Shown here in pieces: positions 27,754-40,129 of a stretch of 64,000 nucleotides of DNA. The notes below the pieces were generated by a model that was given only the letters and a program-made list of their open reading frames with translations, was not told the origin of the DNA and made no database searches. Within the stretch, counting starts at the first letter, position 1. Each line of letters opens with the position of its first letter. Where the stretch lies: assembly GCA_001600875.1 (NCBI GenBank), contig BCLD01000005.1, forward strand, positions 726,679 to 790,678. The letters run 5' to 3'. Origin of the DNA: Solicoccozyma terricola (taxonomy: Eukaryota; Basidiomycota; Tremellomycetes; Filobasidiales; Piskurozymaceae). Both the position numbers and the translations under genes were made by a program.

Positions 27754-28872
27754 GGGCATCGGCTGGAAACCAGGAGGATCATCTAATAGGAAAATAATAA
27801 ATCTAGCAAACAACATATAATTTCTCTTATAAACCCGATCCAACTCGGTTCAGACTACCCTACCGCAACACATACTATAAACACCATACCTCGGTCAGCA
27901 GTATAATTCAGTATATATCAGGACGGCGGTGCCACTGTCCTCCTCGTTCGCGGTTGTCCGCATCGCGGCAGCGCTTTCGAGTACGTGCTCAATAACTACA
28001 CGTCAGGTGAGCTTCCATCGACCGATGTCATCTCACCCCACACCAACACTAACGACTTACAATCGTAACAGCTCCTTTGACTTCGTGTCTGCTTGTAGTG
28101 AGGTGGTGTGACTTCGGGTCCCGCGAAAGCCTTCCGTGAGTGTCTTCTGCAGAACCTTTGTCGACTCTCGCTGACACCATATGATCCGCAGCTCTCTCAC
28201 CAATATCGATAGCCCTTCGATAGCGAACGATTCTCTGAGATGACCTTCATGTGATCTCGTCGGATACTGACTCCGGTCGATTAGCTTCCCTCTTCCTTTT
28301 GGCATGCATGCCTCACTCCCCATCCGCCTTCCTCCCTCCAAGCCGCCCTGTTATCCTTCTACCGCTCCTATCCATCCTCTTCTCCTGTCCATCTGTAGCT
28401 CCGGCGGTGGAAATGTTACTAGTAAGTCCTTCTGTGGTGACTTAATTTTCGCCACACATGTTGCTGACTTTTTATATCCTTACACGCCTACCGGGTCGGC
28501 GGTTCCCTCCTTTGGAGGGGCTGTCCGAAGAGCCGCTCTACCCCCCTCTCCTTTCTTTCTTTTCCCTCTCCCTCCTCCCTCCTCCCTCCTCCCTTCCCCT
28601 TCCCCTTTCCCCTTCCCCTTCCCCGAGGCATGCATGCAAAGGTACGAGGGACTTGCTAATAAGACCGAGAGTAAGGTATCCTGCGATGGTACGCATGTCG
28701 AGTTGTTCGATGAGGAGCGCCAGCTCTTGAAGCGCTAACCGGTATGGTAAAGAGATGGTGAACGGCTCAGGTACGGGATCTGCTGAGATCGTAAGTGCTT
28801 ACGGCACAAATACGAGTCCTGCTGTATGTAGAGTAGAAGATTATATGTGACTAGATTTATTAAGAATACCGC
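27754..28872. other. Intergenic region with possible spliced transcript
   Basis: Well-formed plus-strand introns can be seen at 28011-28070 (GTGAGC to CGTAACAG, branch CTAACGAC) and 28136-28191 (GTGAGT to ATCCGCAG, branch GCTGAC), and a GTAAGT donor near 28420, but no good start codon or long joined frame was found. It may be a non-coding RNA or a small rapidly evolving gene. Bases 28540-28625 are a CTCC/CCCTTT pyrimidine tract. Confidence 0.3.
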
Positions 28873-31292
28873 CTAGTTACACAGTATGTCCAGTACATCT
28901 CGAGCTGTGGGTCTGAGCTCCGGGTCCGGAAGTACCATAGACCGCAGTAGCGACCTCGTCCTGTCTTCCACTATATCCTCCTCGTTGGGGTACCACATAG
29001 TAGGTGCACCGTCTTCATAAGTGCGGACCGTTCTCAATACCTCTCCAACTTCTGCACCAGACTCTGGCCACAGACATTGGCCGCTCAGCATCGGCAACTC
29101 CGTAAGACTCTCACTTGATCGGGAGCTCATGCGACGATCGTTGTTGATGAGCTGCTGCCTGTGGATCCGCTCTCGCCCAGGTATTCGATGACTTCCAGAT
29201 CTTCGAACGCTTGCCGTCGCCTCCGATTCCGCCATAGTCCTGTCCCCACCGCCCAACCTCGCAATCCTGTCCCTCTCGTGAATTTCCCAAAACATGCCAC
29301 GTCTTACGCCGAGCATCGTTTCGACTGTACGTTTCCCCGCATATGGCGTGCGGAGCGTGAGAAGCTGCCACAGCGTCACACCTAGAGAAAAGATGTCGCT
29401 CGGGAAGGAAACGATGGTAGTATCGGCGAAGAGTTCCGGAGCGGAGTACGGCGCCGTGCCGAGGTCTAAGGAGAGGAGATTAGGAGACGCGTTTTGCAGC
29501 GACAACATCGTAGGGAGGGTGATCGCCGAGAGAGGCGTTGCGACAGAAGATAACATCACCGAAGACCCGAAATCGGCGAGGCGAAGATGTTCGTAATCGT
29601 CGATCTATACGAGAGACGTATTAGGGGTAACACATGTGAACAGATGCGCCATGCCGACTTACCAAGACATTGCCGGGCTATAAGACAGTCAAATTTCCCC
29701 TATCAGCTCGAGTATGGCTATACATCACGGCCATGGGGACTTACTTTGATATCCCCATGTAACACCCCCTTCTCATGACACCAAGCCACCGCCTGTACTA
29801 GCTCTATCGCCCAAGACCTCCATCTTCCCTGTCCCAATATCTGTCGATTACTCTCCTGCAACCACGTTGACAATACCCGTGGCACGTATTCAAGAACCAA
29901 ACATTGCAAGAAAGTTGTCGCGTCATCATCATTCAGCGAGGTCTGGGTGGCAATATCTGTCACTCGAGTGTGTTGACCACTATCTTTGCGATACAACCGC
30001 CTCGTTTGAAGTGGATCTCCGTCACTAACAGAGCGAGAATATCTCAACTCCGAACGAGGTTTATGCGGGATTATATTCTCGTTCGTTGACGTCTTCCCAT
30101 CCCGACTTGATGACGGGAAACCCGCGAGTCGTTGAAGACCGATAAAACCAATCACATGATCTTTCCCTTTCTCGATATTCCGTACCGGTGTATCCATCCT
30201 CGAGCCGATATCCATGGAAACCGACCGTTGTGACCTCTCCGACAACTCATGAAGGTGAGCCAAGATCCTAGCTTCTTTCTCAATCATGTCTGTTGAAAGC
30301 ACATCGTCGAACAACGGGATTTTGATCGCACATTTTTCCCACTCTTCCTCTGCCCTCTCATTAGGTGTCCTAGCGCCAGCACCTTCCCCACGGTCCTCCA
30401 AACGCCTATACCTCCCTCTAACAACTCTCGCATACCTCCCAATCCCAACCGTCAGACCCCGATCATTTAAATCACCCATATCCACCTCGATGCGATTCAA
30501 AGAAGGCGGAATAGGCGGAGGTGGGATTGGAGATAATCGAATTGGTGATATTGGTGACATCATGTTCTGACAAGTTCCCACTCCCAACCCATTTGCGGCT
30601 GCGCCTTGAAACCTCATCCCCCCACCCCCAGATGTCATGATCGGAGCTGGTGCATGTTTTTGAAAGTTTGGCGTCTGTGCTGATTTTTTGAATGAAGGAG
30701 GTAGTGGACCATCCATCGTCGATGTGAAGAAATTCACCGTTTTCGATATTGGCTCGTTCGATGAATCGACGTCGACGTAGGGTGTTTGAGTTGGTGATGT
30801 AGTTCTTGATGATACTCCTTTGAATGAAGATGAAGAAGGAGATCCCTCACCTCTCATCCTAAGTCTTGAAACAGTTGCAGTACCGAGTCCATTCCCTTGA
30901 TTTTCCCTCATCGACGTAGCCCAACCTGATCCAACCCCAACACCATCCGCCCCAGATCCACCAACAGCCGGTGAACAATCATGTTTCAAGGCTTTAGGAG
31001 GTCTTGGAACAGGTCCTCCTTGATAAGACGTCGAGAACAGATCATTTCGAGAACCTGTGGATGATGCAGAGTCGGATCGGAGACGAGATTGTAAAGGAGA
31101 GGATGTCATGGCGTTGAATGTTTGCGTGTGGGGGTCTGTGGTGGGCCGATAACGAGCGTTAGGTATTGGAGTAACTCTGATGGATGGTGAGGAGTACATA
31201 CTGTTGCGTAGGTTGATGTGATTGGGAGCAAGGAGCGCTGAGATGTTGTCGGACAGAAGAACTGTTTTTGGTCCTCGAGTTTTGATTTTCAA
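28873..31292 (-). CDS. Serine/threonine protein kinase
   Basis: Eukaryotic protein kinase with a long Ser/Pro-rich N-terminal region of about 270 residues. Visible kinase motifs: glycine loop GIGRYARVVRG, catalytic Lys in EKCAIKIPLF, helix-C Glu in IEKEARILAHL, hinge CLVLEYVPRVLSTWL, catalytic loop HGDIKPGNVL, ADFGSS, and APYSAPELF with DIFSLGVTLWQLLTLRTPYAG. Asp, DFG and APE are all present, so it should be active. There is a large insert between helix C and the hinge, and another before the C-terminal RPTARDVLDIL. HGDIK, PGNVL and IDDYEHLRLADFG are on separate exons (introns near 29744-29675 and 29665-29605). The subfamily is not recognised. Start 31292 is the longest reading; 31199 is an alternative. 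Divergent from the HhH gene. Confidence 0.82.
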
Positions 31293-31741
31293 AAATAAGT
31301 TGTTATAATATTGACAGTATCACGGCATGTATCGCCCACGGTGCATAAATATGTCGTGAATTCATTCTCTGTCTTGTTGCATGCATGTTAGTCGGACGAT
31401 TCAGAATCCTGCTGAACAGAGCGAGAGGTAGAGAGAGAACGATATTAGACCCTGCAACAGATGAGATCAAAGGAAGGAAGACATGCCTGTGGTACGAATT
31501 TAGACGCAAGATAAAAGTATACTCTGAGCGATCACCACCTCATACCGCTGCGCCTCTTCGAATGTCCCGTTGGACCAGAAGGTGATGATGGTTGAGAGAT
31601 GGTAAGAAATCTGAAGATGTCGAACTGTCTGAGGTTGCAACATCGTAAACAACAATTTAGTGACGTAATCAGCATCGACTAACCAACAACATCGATCCTG
31701 CTTCAACTCGACCCATATTCAAGTCTACTCAAACACAAACC
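31293..31741. other. Divergent promoter region
   Basis: 449 nt between the kinase start (-) and the HhH gene start (+). No gene, CACGTG or TGACGTCA is seen. Confidence 0.5.
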
Positions 31742-32670
31742 ATGTCTCTCCATCCATCCGACGTCTCCCTCAATACATTCCACTCCATCCTCTCCCGCTA
31801 TCAACCCCTCATCGAGACGTTGTCCAATATATCAGCCAAATCCAAATCAACCACGACGGCAACGCCTCCACTCTCACTCGCTGAATTGGATCATTATCGT
31901 CTAGTGGAGCTACCAAAGACCGTCGAACGGCGGAAGAAGGAAGACGAGGGATGTTATTTAGAGAAAAATGAAGTAGAGAAGTTGATTCGATGGAAATTGT
32001 ACGTCCTACCCTGTGCCACATCAAAGACCTAGCAGGTCTCTCTCTCACACCTCGCTTTTCGAATCCTCTAAGAAAGCACGGCAAATTCCGTCCATCCCTA
32101 ATCTCCCTCGTATCATCCAACGACCCTTCTTCGATAAAATCCACCACTAGCGAAGCATATAAATTTCTAACCGCCTCCAATGATAAACCCCCCAACCCGA
32201 CAACACCCATCCTTAAAGCTATCACCACCTTAACTTCGTTACGAGGTATCGGACCAGCCAGTGCATCTCTCTTATTATCAATCATGGATCCAAAAAATGT
32301 CCCATTCTTTAGCGACGAAGCATATCTATGGATGATATCTTCCCATGACTCATCCAATCCATGGAATATCAAGATTAAATATAACAAATCAGAATATGAA
32401 TCTTATCTGGAGCGAGTCCAAGATTTACAACAAAGACTAGAAAAAGTGACGGCTTGTGAAATTGAAAGAGTTGGGTTCGTACTAGGGAAGGAAAATGCTA
32501 ATTTGACCGGTTCGAAGATAAATCCGAAGGATAGGAATGAAGTATCAAATATTGTAAATGGATCGGAAACTAAGATCGAAACAAAACCCTCGTCAGGATC
32601 TAACAAGAGGAAGAACGACACGAACGATGAAATACCATCGAAACGATCGTCTCGGAAGGGGAAGGCATGA
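31742..32670 (+). CDS. Amun-like protein with helix-hairpin-helix motif
   Basis: Two exons (31742-31998, 32073-32670) give 284 residues. The central segment KTVERRKKEDEGCYLEKNEVEKLIRWKLKHGKFRP and the HhH-like TSLRGIGPASASLLLSIMD resemble a conserved eukaryotic group related to Drosophila Amun and to HhH DNA glycosylases. No glycosylase catalytic Asp or Lys is obvious after the hairpin, so DNA binding rather than catalysis is more likely. The C-terminus is Lys/Ser-rich with a likely nuclear signal (PSKRSSRKGKA). The family link is from memory of motif order; the biochemical role is unknown. Confidence 0.7.
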
Positions 32671-33008
32671 ATCAGGTTTCGATTCTATTATGGGGCATTG
32701 AACAATTGTCAACGACGTATAACATCGCTTGTATGTGAAAATTACCACAAAAGGTCATTGATTTTGTAGGACGGACCATGTAGAGGGTAACAAACTGTCT
32801 TCGAGGTCTGCATTTTCGTATACTACGATATAGTTTCGTAAGTGCAGCATAAAGATGATGAATCTCCAAACATCTATACACGATTCACGCAATGCACTCG
32901 CATCGCTTTCAACACCACACTTGACCGATCGAGCATCATCAAATATGGGCTGCCGTTATGATCTCCCGTCGCACACGAGCGATACCGGAGGATAATTGGT
33001 GAATGAAA
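32671..33008. other. Intergenic sequence
   Basis: Downstream of the HhH gene; no coding signal seen. Confidence 0.5.
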
Positions 33009-33311
33009 TCATGTTTCCCATTCTTGGGAATTGGAGCTAATACGCAGTACTTGATTCGGATAATACTCCTTGTTCCAGGTCGACACCTTCCGGTGGCGGT
33101 TATGATCCGTCCTGACGGGATGCTGGATGATGCTGGCTGGTTCCTCGAGCAACATATCTGTCAATTCGGATTGCGCACTCATCCGCAGCTTAGAATAGTC
33201 CCGAAGGGAGATGTCGAGGCTGGAAGGGGAGGTTATCTTGCTTGACTGCGATCCTTGATCCTTGGGTAGAGACATGGTGATCGTTGCTATTTGCGAGAGA
33301 CTGATGTGCAA
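33009..33311 (-). CDS. Possible small hypothetical protein
   Basis: Open frame of 100 residues without introns (88 from the second ATG, MSLPKDQGSQSS). Its composition is protein-like (SLRDYSKLRMSAQSELTDML) but no family is recognised and no promoter stands out. It could be a chance frame in the spacer between the HhH gene and the aldo/keto reductase. Confidence 0.25.
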   Translation of the reverse strand: MHISLSQIATITMSLPKDQGSQSSKITSPSSLDISLRDYSKLRMSAQSELTDMLLEEPASIIQHPVRTDHNRHRKVSTWNKEYYPNQVLRISSNSQEWET

Positions 33312-33560
33312 TTGAGGAGTCGTAGAATGCGGCGGCGAGTGAGCATGTCGACTTAGTGATTCTCTGTTGACCTTGTCGCTGCTTTACTGTGTACCCTCAT
33401 CCTGCGCACATCTGATACCTACTGTATTGCCTTGAAGACTCGAATTAAAGCAGAGTACCATGGCACGGGTAGTCCTACGGTTGAGCCGCCCAAGCATACC
33501 GGAATTTGACTTGCAAATTGCCATCGAATATAACAAAAGCTCGCATCGTGTGTTGCTGTT

Positions 33561-34946
33561 TCAAGGGCAATCGACTGGATTCCACTCCAAGGCTATCCGT
33601 TTCCCTTTAAACACTGGATCTTTCGTCAAGTCCATATCGTCGATCGCCTTCATCTCTACTGGGGTGAGTTCAAAGTCCCATACTGACCAATTCTCCAACA
33701 GACGAGATGCATGGGTCGTTTTCGGTTGAGGAGAGAATCTGTGGAGCAGATGGGTTAGATGGTTTAGATGACTGTGGATACGACAACATGAAAACGAAAT
33801 AGTCATCGTACCCCTTTTGCAAAGACCACCTGATCAGAACCTGAGCTATAGTCCTTCCATGCTATATAACAACACCAAGTAAGCGCTCATATCTTCCAAC
33901 CGCCTTCCTCAACCACTCACTGCAGCAGCTGCATCCTTAAGCGCTGACGCATCCCAACCATACCCCTTCATGCCTCTCCACGCTGCGCCTTCCCCGAGAC
34001 TCTGCTTACTTTCCGCTCCGCGCATTAAGGGACAATAAGCCTGGATGAGAATACCATTCCTGGTGCAGTAATCCACGATAGGATGTTGTTGAAGGTGTGG
34101 ATGGAGCTAGAACCGAAAAGGGTTAATAAATAAGGTGGCTTTGTGTGTGTTGGGGGGGGGGGGGGGGGTTTACCTCGATTTGGTTCACGCTTGGTCTTGC
34201 GAGACCCGCTGATTCAAGGTGTTTAAGATGTTCTACTCCGCTTTTGATGTAGATGCAGATCACCTAGCTTGAGCAGCATTCCATTGCGATCCTCGTCCTA
34301 CTCACAAATTACTAACTCCAACCGAACGCACTCTTCCCTTCGGTCCTTCTTCTTGCATAATTTCATTAAGGAATTTCCAAGTACTAACTCGCTTCTCCCT
34401 TCCAGAGAGTGGCGAGTGCATGAGAAACAGATCAATGTAGTCTGTCGGAAGGCCTGGATCAGTCCATCGGTAATCGATTTCTCCTGTAAAGCTAACAAGG
34501 GCCGTTCCATCAGCCTCACCTAGTCCTAACTCATCCAAGGACTGTTGAATGCTCATGGACAGCTCCTGCTTTGGTTTGAAACCGCGATATACTTTCGTCG
34601 TCACGTAGATTTCCGATCGAGGAATCCCAGACTGCGTGATAGTATATCATACGGGTTAGTACACTGTCCTATTTTCTTAATGTCTCATTCAAACCCCACC
34701 TCTCTAATAGCTTCCCCTACCCATTTCTCATTCCGATAGAATTGAGCTGTATCAATCAAACGATATCCCACTTTAAGTGCTTCGAGGACCGTCCTCTTGC
34801 ATAACAATCCTTCAGTTTCGTAGACGCCCAGTCCGATACTGGGAATTGAATGTAACAGGCCTGCGTGCGAGGTATCAGAGGTTGGTATAAGGTTACAACT
34901 AGAGGACAGACGCCGCACCGTGTTTTAGCTGTATCATCGTAGCCAT
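33561..34946 (-). CDS. Aldo/keto reductase
   Basis: NADPH-dependent oxidoreductase, eight exons on the minus strand (34946-34919, 34860-34700, 34631-34520, 34453-34306, 34240-34174, 34106-33921, 33861-33812, 33738-33561) summing to 930 nt, 309 residues. The catalytic tetrad is visible: Asp in RLIDTAQFY, Tyr in the same motif, Lys in YVTTKVYRG, His in LFLMHSPL. Further AKR landmarks: SIPSIGLGVYE, VSNFGVEHLKHL, IQAYCPLMRG, TIAQVLIRWSLQKG and PQPKTTHASRLLENWSVWDFELT for cofactor binding. Without the 66-nt intron at 34519-34454 an insert would break the YIDLFLMHSP region. Substrate is unknown. A 15-nt G run (34152-34168) lies in its fifth intron. Confidence 0.88.
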
Positions 34947-35300
34947 GACCGGTATGAGACAAGTGAGATGGCAGCTACCGATATAGATCGAGTTGTACAT
35001 TTTCCCATGTTGGAAGATCGATGACGAAGTATGACTCATCAAGGTCTCACGGACATCCGATACCGTATGTCCGAACCCCCAATCCTGTGTTCGATTCACG
35101 GAACATCGTCAAGCGGGCGTGTTCTCACGGTGACCACCCACCGTCGTGGTGGTTAACGCCATGACCCGCACACATCACCTGTTCACCGTGCTACTCGTAT
35201 TGATCAATGGATATATGCCTGCTACCCTAGCGCACTTATTACTTTTTCCTTCCATTTCTGTTGCTCGCACCGCATTCCTTGTTTTCTCGTTTGCCATCCA

Positions 35301-37085
35301 CTACTTCTTACCCCAGACCTCGTGGGCGATTTCCATACAAAGCTGGATCTTGGCCCACTGTTCTTCCTCTGTAAGGTCATTACCATGAACGGTAGAGGCG
35401 AATCTACAAGGAGTGCCCCGTCGACTCCACATCAGTAAAACAACACCTCGAAAAAACTACGTCCTGGACTGTATCTACTCACCCGCACTGCGGTCCAATA
35501 CCCAACTGCTCGAGCGGAGCGTATTTAGCAGCCTCCCTGATCCTCTCAATGACATTTTGTTTATCCTCCAATTCCCCAGTCTTTGTAGAGATTAAACCCA
35601 ACGTGACGTGTTTCCCCTTTGGTAAAAACCTCAACGGTTCAAAGCCACCACTCCTTTCATCGTCAAATTCGAGTAAGAATTGATCGATATTCAATTCTTT
35701 GAATAAAACCTCCGCAACGGGTTCATAACCACCCGCAGCGAAATGTCTGGATCTGAAATTCCCACGACATAGGTGGATGGCAACGGTCATATCAGCCGGT
35801 TTGGTGGCGATCGCTTCGTTGATGAGTTGGGCGTATTGACGAGGGAGTTGCTGGATATCTTCACCTCGAGATACGGCTCCTTGACGCATTTCCTCGGAGC
35901 AGAGGTAAGCGAGGTTCTGGAGAAGGGGAAAGGGGGAGGGGGGAAGGGGAATTGGTTCAAAGGGTTGGTTTCAGTCGACGGCTCCTTCACGGTTTCTATT
36001 CGTGTCGAGACTTACGGTATCATCCAATTGGATATACCGGCACTGTAAAATAATCGCGAGCGCCAAACATCAGCACCCAGTTTATACACCTCTCATCCAC
36101 CCTGCAGAAGAAGAAAAGAAGAAGAGAGAAGAAAAAATGAATACCCACACCCGCCTCATACAACGCTGCAATCTCCTTTCTATAAACCTCTGCAAGATCC
36201 ACCCAAAACTGTTCCATATCGGGATAATTTTGAATATCAATTGCAGCTCTACCACCTCTGAAATGAGCCATCGTTGGGGATGGAATAGCCACTGAATATT
36301 TCCGAGGGAGAAAAGAAATACAAGTCCATATTCATCAACGATCGATGAGCAAGAAGNGGGGGGGGGGGGGGCCGCAGGGGGAANAAACCTTTCACTTCAC
36401 TATGTGGACTTGTCAAACAAGATTTAACAAACTTGTAATCTTCAACTTGAATAGGAGCTTCCCATTGAAGTTTCCCAGTGACTGTGAGTTGAGGAGGTAC
36501 CGCCTCTCTGATTGTGTGTTTTCGGTTCATGAGTGTTCGATCGGGGGAGGAGTGTAGGTTTCTTGTTCTAATCCCGACGAGAGAAAACTCACGCCTTGTC
36601 ACCGACTAGATTGTTCTTGGTAACAGTAACACCTCCAACATGTTTCAAAAAATCCAAATGGAAATATTCTCTCCTGTATAAAGGGTAGAATTTCACAAAG
36701 AAACAAAATGTTAACCTCACATCCCCCCCCCCCCCCCCTCTTCTCCCCACCCATATCTTTCTGAGAAAGACAAACCCACCTGAATTCCCCATCAGAAATC
36801 CCTCGAAGTCCCGCTTTCTCCTGCTGCGCCACCAATTTCCTAATAGCAATATCCTCAACACCTCTCAATACATCCGCTGATGTCAACCCTTCAAAGAATT
36901 GTTTCCTCGCGAGGTGAATAGCGCGAGGACGTAGGAAAGAACCGACTGTGTGTATTGTGTTTGGGGAGGAATGGAGGGGGGAAGGAGTCAGGGATTGGAA
37001 GAGATGGGGATGGGGGGAGGGGGGAAGGGTGGTTAAACGTACCGTGTTCTGGGTTGTTTAGGATTGGAGTAGTAGTAGTCACCAT
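35301..37085 (-). CDS. MetE-like (cobalamin-independent methionine synthase family) protein
   Basis: Protein of the UROD/MetE superfamily, equivalent to the C-terminal catalytic half of methionine synthase only, as in bacterial YxjG/YxjH. Exons join MVTTTTPILNNPEH, TVGSFLRPRAIHLARKQFFEG, KAGLRGISDGEFRREYFHLDFL, TVTGKLQWEAPI, VAIPSPTMAHFRGGRAAID, YRKEIAALYEAG, CRYIQLDD, MRQGAVSRGED, VAIHLCRGNFRSRHFA and LGIGPQCGFASTVHGN. The zinc ligands HxC (HLCRGN) and the distal Cys (GPQCG) are present, so methyl transfer to a thiol is plausible, though the fungal role is not established. Introns contain a C run (36725-36737) and a G run with N (36357-36384). Ends EIAHEVWGKK. Tandem with the aldo/keto reductase. 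Confidence 0.8.
36357..36384. repeat. Poly-G run bounded by N in a MetE-like gene intron
   Basis: N at 36357 and 36384 around a run of about 14 G and a short GCCGCAGGGGGAA segment. Assembly-uncertain. Confidence 0.85.
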
Positions 37086-37641
37086 TTTGGAGGGGTTAAG
37101 GGGGTTTTTGGGTTGTGTGTTTTGAGAGGGATAGGCAAGGGGTTTAACAGGAAAGTGAGGATTATCTGAAAGATTTTTTTAAGATAGGAATGTGATCTTT
37201 TGGAACTCTGTGGTTCTGAAACCGAGGTTTACAGCTAGCTGGCAATCGATGGAGTTGACCGACGAATGGAAATTAGAGATCATGTGAGATCATGTGGAGG
37301 TCGGGGCTTTTTTTTGGTTACGAAATGAAATCTCGGAAAAGCTGGACCCGGACAACGTGGGAGGACTGGTTGTTGTTCGCCACCTTGGGCATATTTTGTG
37401 GTCCATTGCTTTCTTGGGGTATGAAGGAGCTACATACTATTTCAGCAAGCGGGGTATGACACGCTCTGCTCATAACCACGGCACGGCATGGATAGCAGAT
37501 GAGCATTTGTTGCGTGTATTAACGTATGGGCAGCTGTGCGACAGTGTCATACCTAATAGCATATACTGTGACCACCTCTCCCTCCCTCTCCACCCTCCCC
37601 ACAACCCCCCTCCCATCCGCGGTGCCGCACTCACCAACAAT

Positions 37642-37647
37642 CACGTG
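37642..37647. promoter_or_regulatory. CACGTG palindrome in the MetE-like/PTC7 divergent promoter
   Basis: TCACGTGACACT, 271 nt upstream of the PTC7 start. The 832-nt spacer 37086-37917 holds no other convincing gene; open translation upstream of 37918 lacks conserved sequence. Confidence 0.4.
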
Positions 37648-37917
37648 ACACTCTTCCCCAACCGCGACTTTACCCGGGCACATTGTGTTACCAGTCACCC
37701 CCCAACGTCATCGATCGCGGGGAAGCATATAGAGGTAACATCCACCTATCTCCACATCGGATCACCATCACCACCCACCTCCACCCGGTCCTACAATGCT
37801 GGAAGGTGGTCTTTGGTCGTAGCACCGCACCGCACCGCACCGTGTTATATCGACCGCCAAGCCCGCAATCCCTACATCCTTTCATCCGTTTCAATCTCCC
37901 GTCTTCTCAACCTCACC

Positions 37918-40129
37918 ATGTCCAAACCGACTCCTAAACTACTTCGATCAACACATCACGCGGCTTTGAAATTCAGTCATGTCGTACATACATCCTCGCT
38001 TGGTTCGGCGTCGTCGTCGTCGGCGGGCGTTGGTGGATCATTATCAATTGGGAATGGAGTTGGGAATGGAGTTGCTTCCGTTAGATCGTCAGGGGTAGTG
38101 GCGAGACGGATACATGATTCGGTGACTGGTGGTGGTGCTGGTGCCTCATCAGGTAGTAATGCGAGTGCAAGTGGTAGTACAACCCAACCCATCCCTGGAA
38201 GAACCAAGGAAAAACGACGAGTTGGGAATGGACGGACTTCACCTGTTTCTGGGGGAGTTATCTCATCTACGGGATCATCATCATCAACAACAACAACAAC
38301 ACATGAACCTGTACGTGGTGAAAAGTCAATACATTCGACTGCTGCTACTGTTGTTGTATTACCACATTCAAGTAAACGACCAATCATCCCTTCGAATTCG
38401 AATTTGAGGACGATATCGAGTCGATATGCGTTATCGCTCGTTCAGTCTTTCGCATTAAGTACCACCACCACCACCACCGCTTTGCTACCACCCCCAACGA
38501 ACAAATTGTACATCAACGTTCCGAACCCGAACCCGAATCCGATTACTGCTGGCGTTTACCTGGATCCACCTCCATTCCCATTAAAACTCCAACAACCTGT
38601 CCCTTCTGAAGGTTGGTTATACGTATACAACCCTACTAGTGGAAGATCATCTCCTCCTCAATCCCAATCTCGATCATTAGATACACCAAGATCATCAACT
38701 CAAGATATAAATCAATCATCATCATCATATCAACCAATCGCTTTCCCACCTTCTCAATCGGGATCGAGATTTAACCCTTCACCAGGTGTAGCATCAGTTT
38801 CAACATCAACAACAACAACAAATACATCTGATAATTCATCAGCAGATATTTCAACACCACCTAGTTCACTCGTTTCACGTAAAACAGCATCATTGGTATT
38901 TCATCCTGGAGCATACGGATTAGCTAAAAAACGTCATCAACCATCACCTTCGATAAACGCCGGTGGTGGTGATACATTCATATCACCACCAGATGAATTC
39001 GGTAATCAAACTCTACTTCGATCGATTCAAGTTGGTGAAGATGCTTATTTTTTAAGAAATGATTCACTTGGAATAGCAGATGGAGTTGGTGGTTGGTCTA
39101 ATCGGAAGAAAAAAAGACAAATTATATCGGATCAAGGTGATGATGATGTGAATATTCAAGCTGGTTATGCGGATCCTGGAATGTTTGCCAGATTGATCAT
39201 GGGGTTTTGTGAGGATTCTTTGACTGGGTATTGGGATAGACGAGATGAAGAGTGGTTGACTAGGGAAGGGGAGGAGGCACTGAAGTCGGAGGGTGAAGGT
39301 GGGATCTCAAACAAAACATCGAGTGATTCGAACGTACAGTCAAACCAAGACGACGACAACAACAACGAATGGGCGAATCGAGCTCGAGATCGAGTTTCAA
39401 ACTTGACCACAAACCTTGAAAAACCGTCACGTAGACCTCTATCGCCTATTGAAATCATGCAAAGAGGTTTCGAAAGGACGATGTCAGTTGTGAAAGCTGA
39501 ACGAATAGAAGGGAGTTCAACTGCTTTGGTCGCTGTATTGGAGGATAATCAATTACGAGTCGCAAATCTAGGAGATTGCGCTTGTATGGTGATCAGGAAT
39601 GGTGAAATCGTCTTCAGGACAATCGAAATGCAGCATAGTTTCAACTTCCCGAAACAATTGGGAGGTTGGGCAAGAGATGAACCGATGAAGGATGCGGAAT
39701 TGTATACGATCAAGGTGGAGAAGAACGATATTGTTCTATTGAGTAGTGATGGAGTCGTGGATAATCTGGTAAGCAAGTCCCCCGCTCGGCATCACATGGC
39801 TTCCTCTCTCTCTCTCCTCCACCTCACTGACCACCAATCTCGCTCCCATCCAGTTCGACGAAGATATCCTCGAAGTCATCGCTTCCTTCGCACCTCCCTG
39901 TTCTCCCGCGCAATCTCCAACCTCGTCATCACTTCCACCTTGCAACCCGCAATCAGTGGCGCGCGCTCTCGTTGACGCTGCTCACTCCGCTTCAGAGTCA
40001 CTCGAATTCCCCACACCATTCATGTGTAAAGCTATAGAAGAGGGAATCGACTTTGTAGGTGGCAAACGAGACGACGTGACCTGCTTGGTGGGAGTTGTAC
40101 AAGACGGGGCTTCTGCTGATGACATTTAG
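37918..40129 (+). CDS. PTC7: PP2C-type protein phosphatase, PTC7-like
   Basis: Mn/Mg-dependent Ser/Thr phosphatase of the PTC7/azurin-like group, which in yeast acts in mitochondria on coenzyme Q synthesis. Two exons (37918-39768, 39854-40129) give 708 residues. The first ~330 residues are Ser/Thr/Asn-rich low complexity. The phosphatase core starts at VGEDAYFLRNDSLGIADGVGGWS (metal Asp in ADGVGGW), then ADPGMFARLIMGFCED, GSSTALVAVLEDNQLRVANLGDCACMV, DIVLLSSDGVVDNLFDEDILEVI and GGKRDDVTCLVGVV, with all metal-site Asp residues. An acidic insert separates the early motifs. Mitochondrial location is inferred; the N-terminus has Arg and Ser but no clear cleavage site. Confidence 0.88.

Noticed and set aside
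33561..34918. Two or three separate aldo/keto reductase fragments or pseudogenes
   Set aside because: Eight exons splice to one complete 309-residue reductase with a full catalytic tetrad.
35040..35110. tRNA-like GTTCGATTC box
   Set aside because: No matching acceptor stem, D-arm or A box could be paired around it.
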